Shown: positions 4,917 through 5,128 of the stretch, piece after piece
Position numbering within the stretch: the stretch's first letter is position 1
Layout: each line of letters opens with the position of its first letter
From: Bacillota bacterium
GTDB taxonomy: Bacteria; Bacillota; Clostridia; Lachnospirales; WQUN01
DNA: 5,128 nt
Reading direction: 5' to 3'
Assembly (NCBI GenBank): GCA_009782085.1
Contig: WQUN01000108.1
Coordinates: forward strand, 1-5,128
Notes under the pieces: model-generated
Told to the model about the DNA's origin: nothing
Seen by the model: only the letters and a program-made list of their open reading frames with translations
The model's database searches: none
Position numbers and translations under genes: made by a program

Positions 4917-5128
4917 TTAATCCAGCTTCAACGCGATAGGGTTCTCCGATTCGTAGTTGAAAAGGTTCTCCAGCACGATGGAGATCGGGCCGTAACTGTC
5001 GATATAATCGTCCGTGTCCCGTTCTATTGACATGGAATTTTTCTTCAGCCACCGGCATTTCTCGAACACGATGTCCGTCAGCTCGCTGAACAGTTCGTCG
5101 AAATTGTTCAGCCAGGGGCTGTAGATGA
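4917..5128 (-). CDS. Unrecognised protein, C-terminal 69 residues (runs off right edge)
   Basis: An open minus-strand frame enters from the right edge and ends in TAA (4919-4917). It is taken as real because it lies in line with the following genes, stays open for all 212 available bases, and has acidic, well-mixed residues (for example NNFDELFSELTDIVFEKC, then SIERDTDDYIDSYG, then IVLENLFNYESENPIALKLD at the end). The tail looks like an alpha-helical stretch followed by a mixed C-terminus. There are no transmembrane segments or cysteine motifs. I do not recognise the family and assign no function. The stop lies directly against the 19-bp inverted repeat, 85 bp before URO-D-fold copy 1, so it may be an earlier gene of the same operon. 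A second frame across part of this region on the same strand is less likely because it would run through the hairpin and into the next gene. Confidence 0.6.
   Translation of the reverse strand, partial: IYSPWLNNFDELFSELTDIVFEKCRWLKKNSMSIERDTDDYIDSYGPISIVLENLFNYESENPIALKLD

Noticed and set aside
4889..5029. Plus-strand GAGGAGGTTAATG, a near-ideal ribosome binding site and ATG opening a frame of about 43 codons
   Set aside because: The frame is antisense to the unknown gene's C-terminus, begins inside the palindrome and shows no protein-like features. The purine run is better explained as the loop sequence complementary to the next gene's ribosome binding site.
4753..5058. Minus-strand frame of 101 codons spanning the unknown gene's end, the hairpin and the start of URO-D-fold copy 1
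   Set aside because: It reads through the 19-bp inverted repeat and into another gene, has basic low-complexity composition, and conflicts with the in-line frame ending at 4917.
1..5128. CRISPR arrays, tRNA or rRNA genes
   Set aside because: No regularly spaced direct repeats, cloverleaf-like segments or rRNA-like stretches were seen on either strand.

Overview
The window is a compact block of bacterial DNA in which every supported gene lies on the minus strand, so transcription runs from high to low coordinates. The genes are GC-rich and start behind clear GGAG-type ribosome binding sites. They mix uroporphyrinogen-decarboxylase-fold (URO-D) proteins with cytoplasmic sugar-processing enzymes. 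One spacer carries a palindrome with the GTCATCCTGAGCGAAGCGAA core, an interspersed repeat seen in many bacterial genomes. Together these suggest a GC-rich gut or anaerobic Clostridia-type Firmicute. This is an inference: there is no rRNA or marker gene in the window.

Layout in transcription order: (1) 5128-4917, the last 69 codons of a gene I do not recognise. (2) An 85-bp spacer (4916-4832) holding a perfect 19-bp inverted repeat whose loop is complementary to the next ribosome binding site. (3) 4831-3728, a 367-aa URO-D-fold protein. (4) A 204-bp spacer (3727-3524) holding a 110-bp MITE-like insertion with inverted ends and a TTAG duplication on each side. (5) 3523-2504, a second, divergent 339-aa URO-D-fold protein. 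(6) 2507-351, a 718-aa GH31 glycosidase that overlaps the previous gene by 4 bp (ATGA). (7) A 142-bp spacer (350-209) rich in short inverted repeats. (8) 208-1, the N-terminal 69 residues of a PfkB/ribokinase-type sugar kinase that runs off the left edge. There is no gene-free stretch over 300 bp.

How they may work together: the GH31 enzyme has no visible signal peptide and should cleave an imported alpha-linked oligosaccharide or glycoside in the cytoplasm. The PfkB protein could phosphorylate the released sugar or a derivative. The two URO-D-fold proteins resemble the corrinoid-methyltransferase side of that superfamily (MtaA/MtbA/CmuA-like), but in both the zinc motif H-x-C reads H-x-D. 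They may handle a methylated or otherwise modified aglycone or sugar, or do different chemistry altogether. No corrinoid protein, transporter or regulator is visible here. The combination of paired URO-D paralogues, GH31 and a sugar kinase is the most interesting feature of the window.
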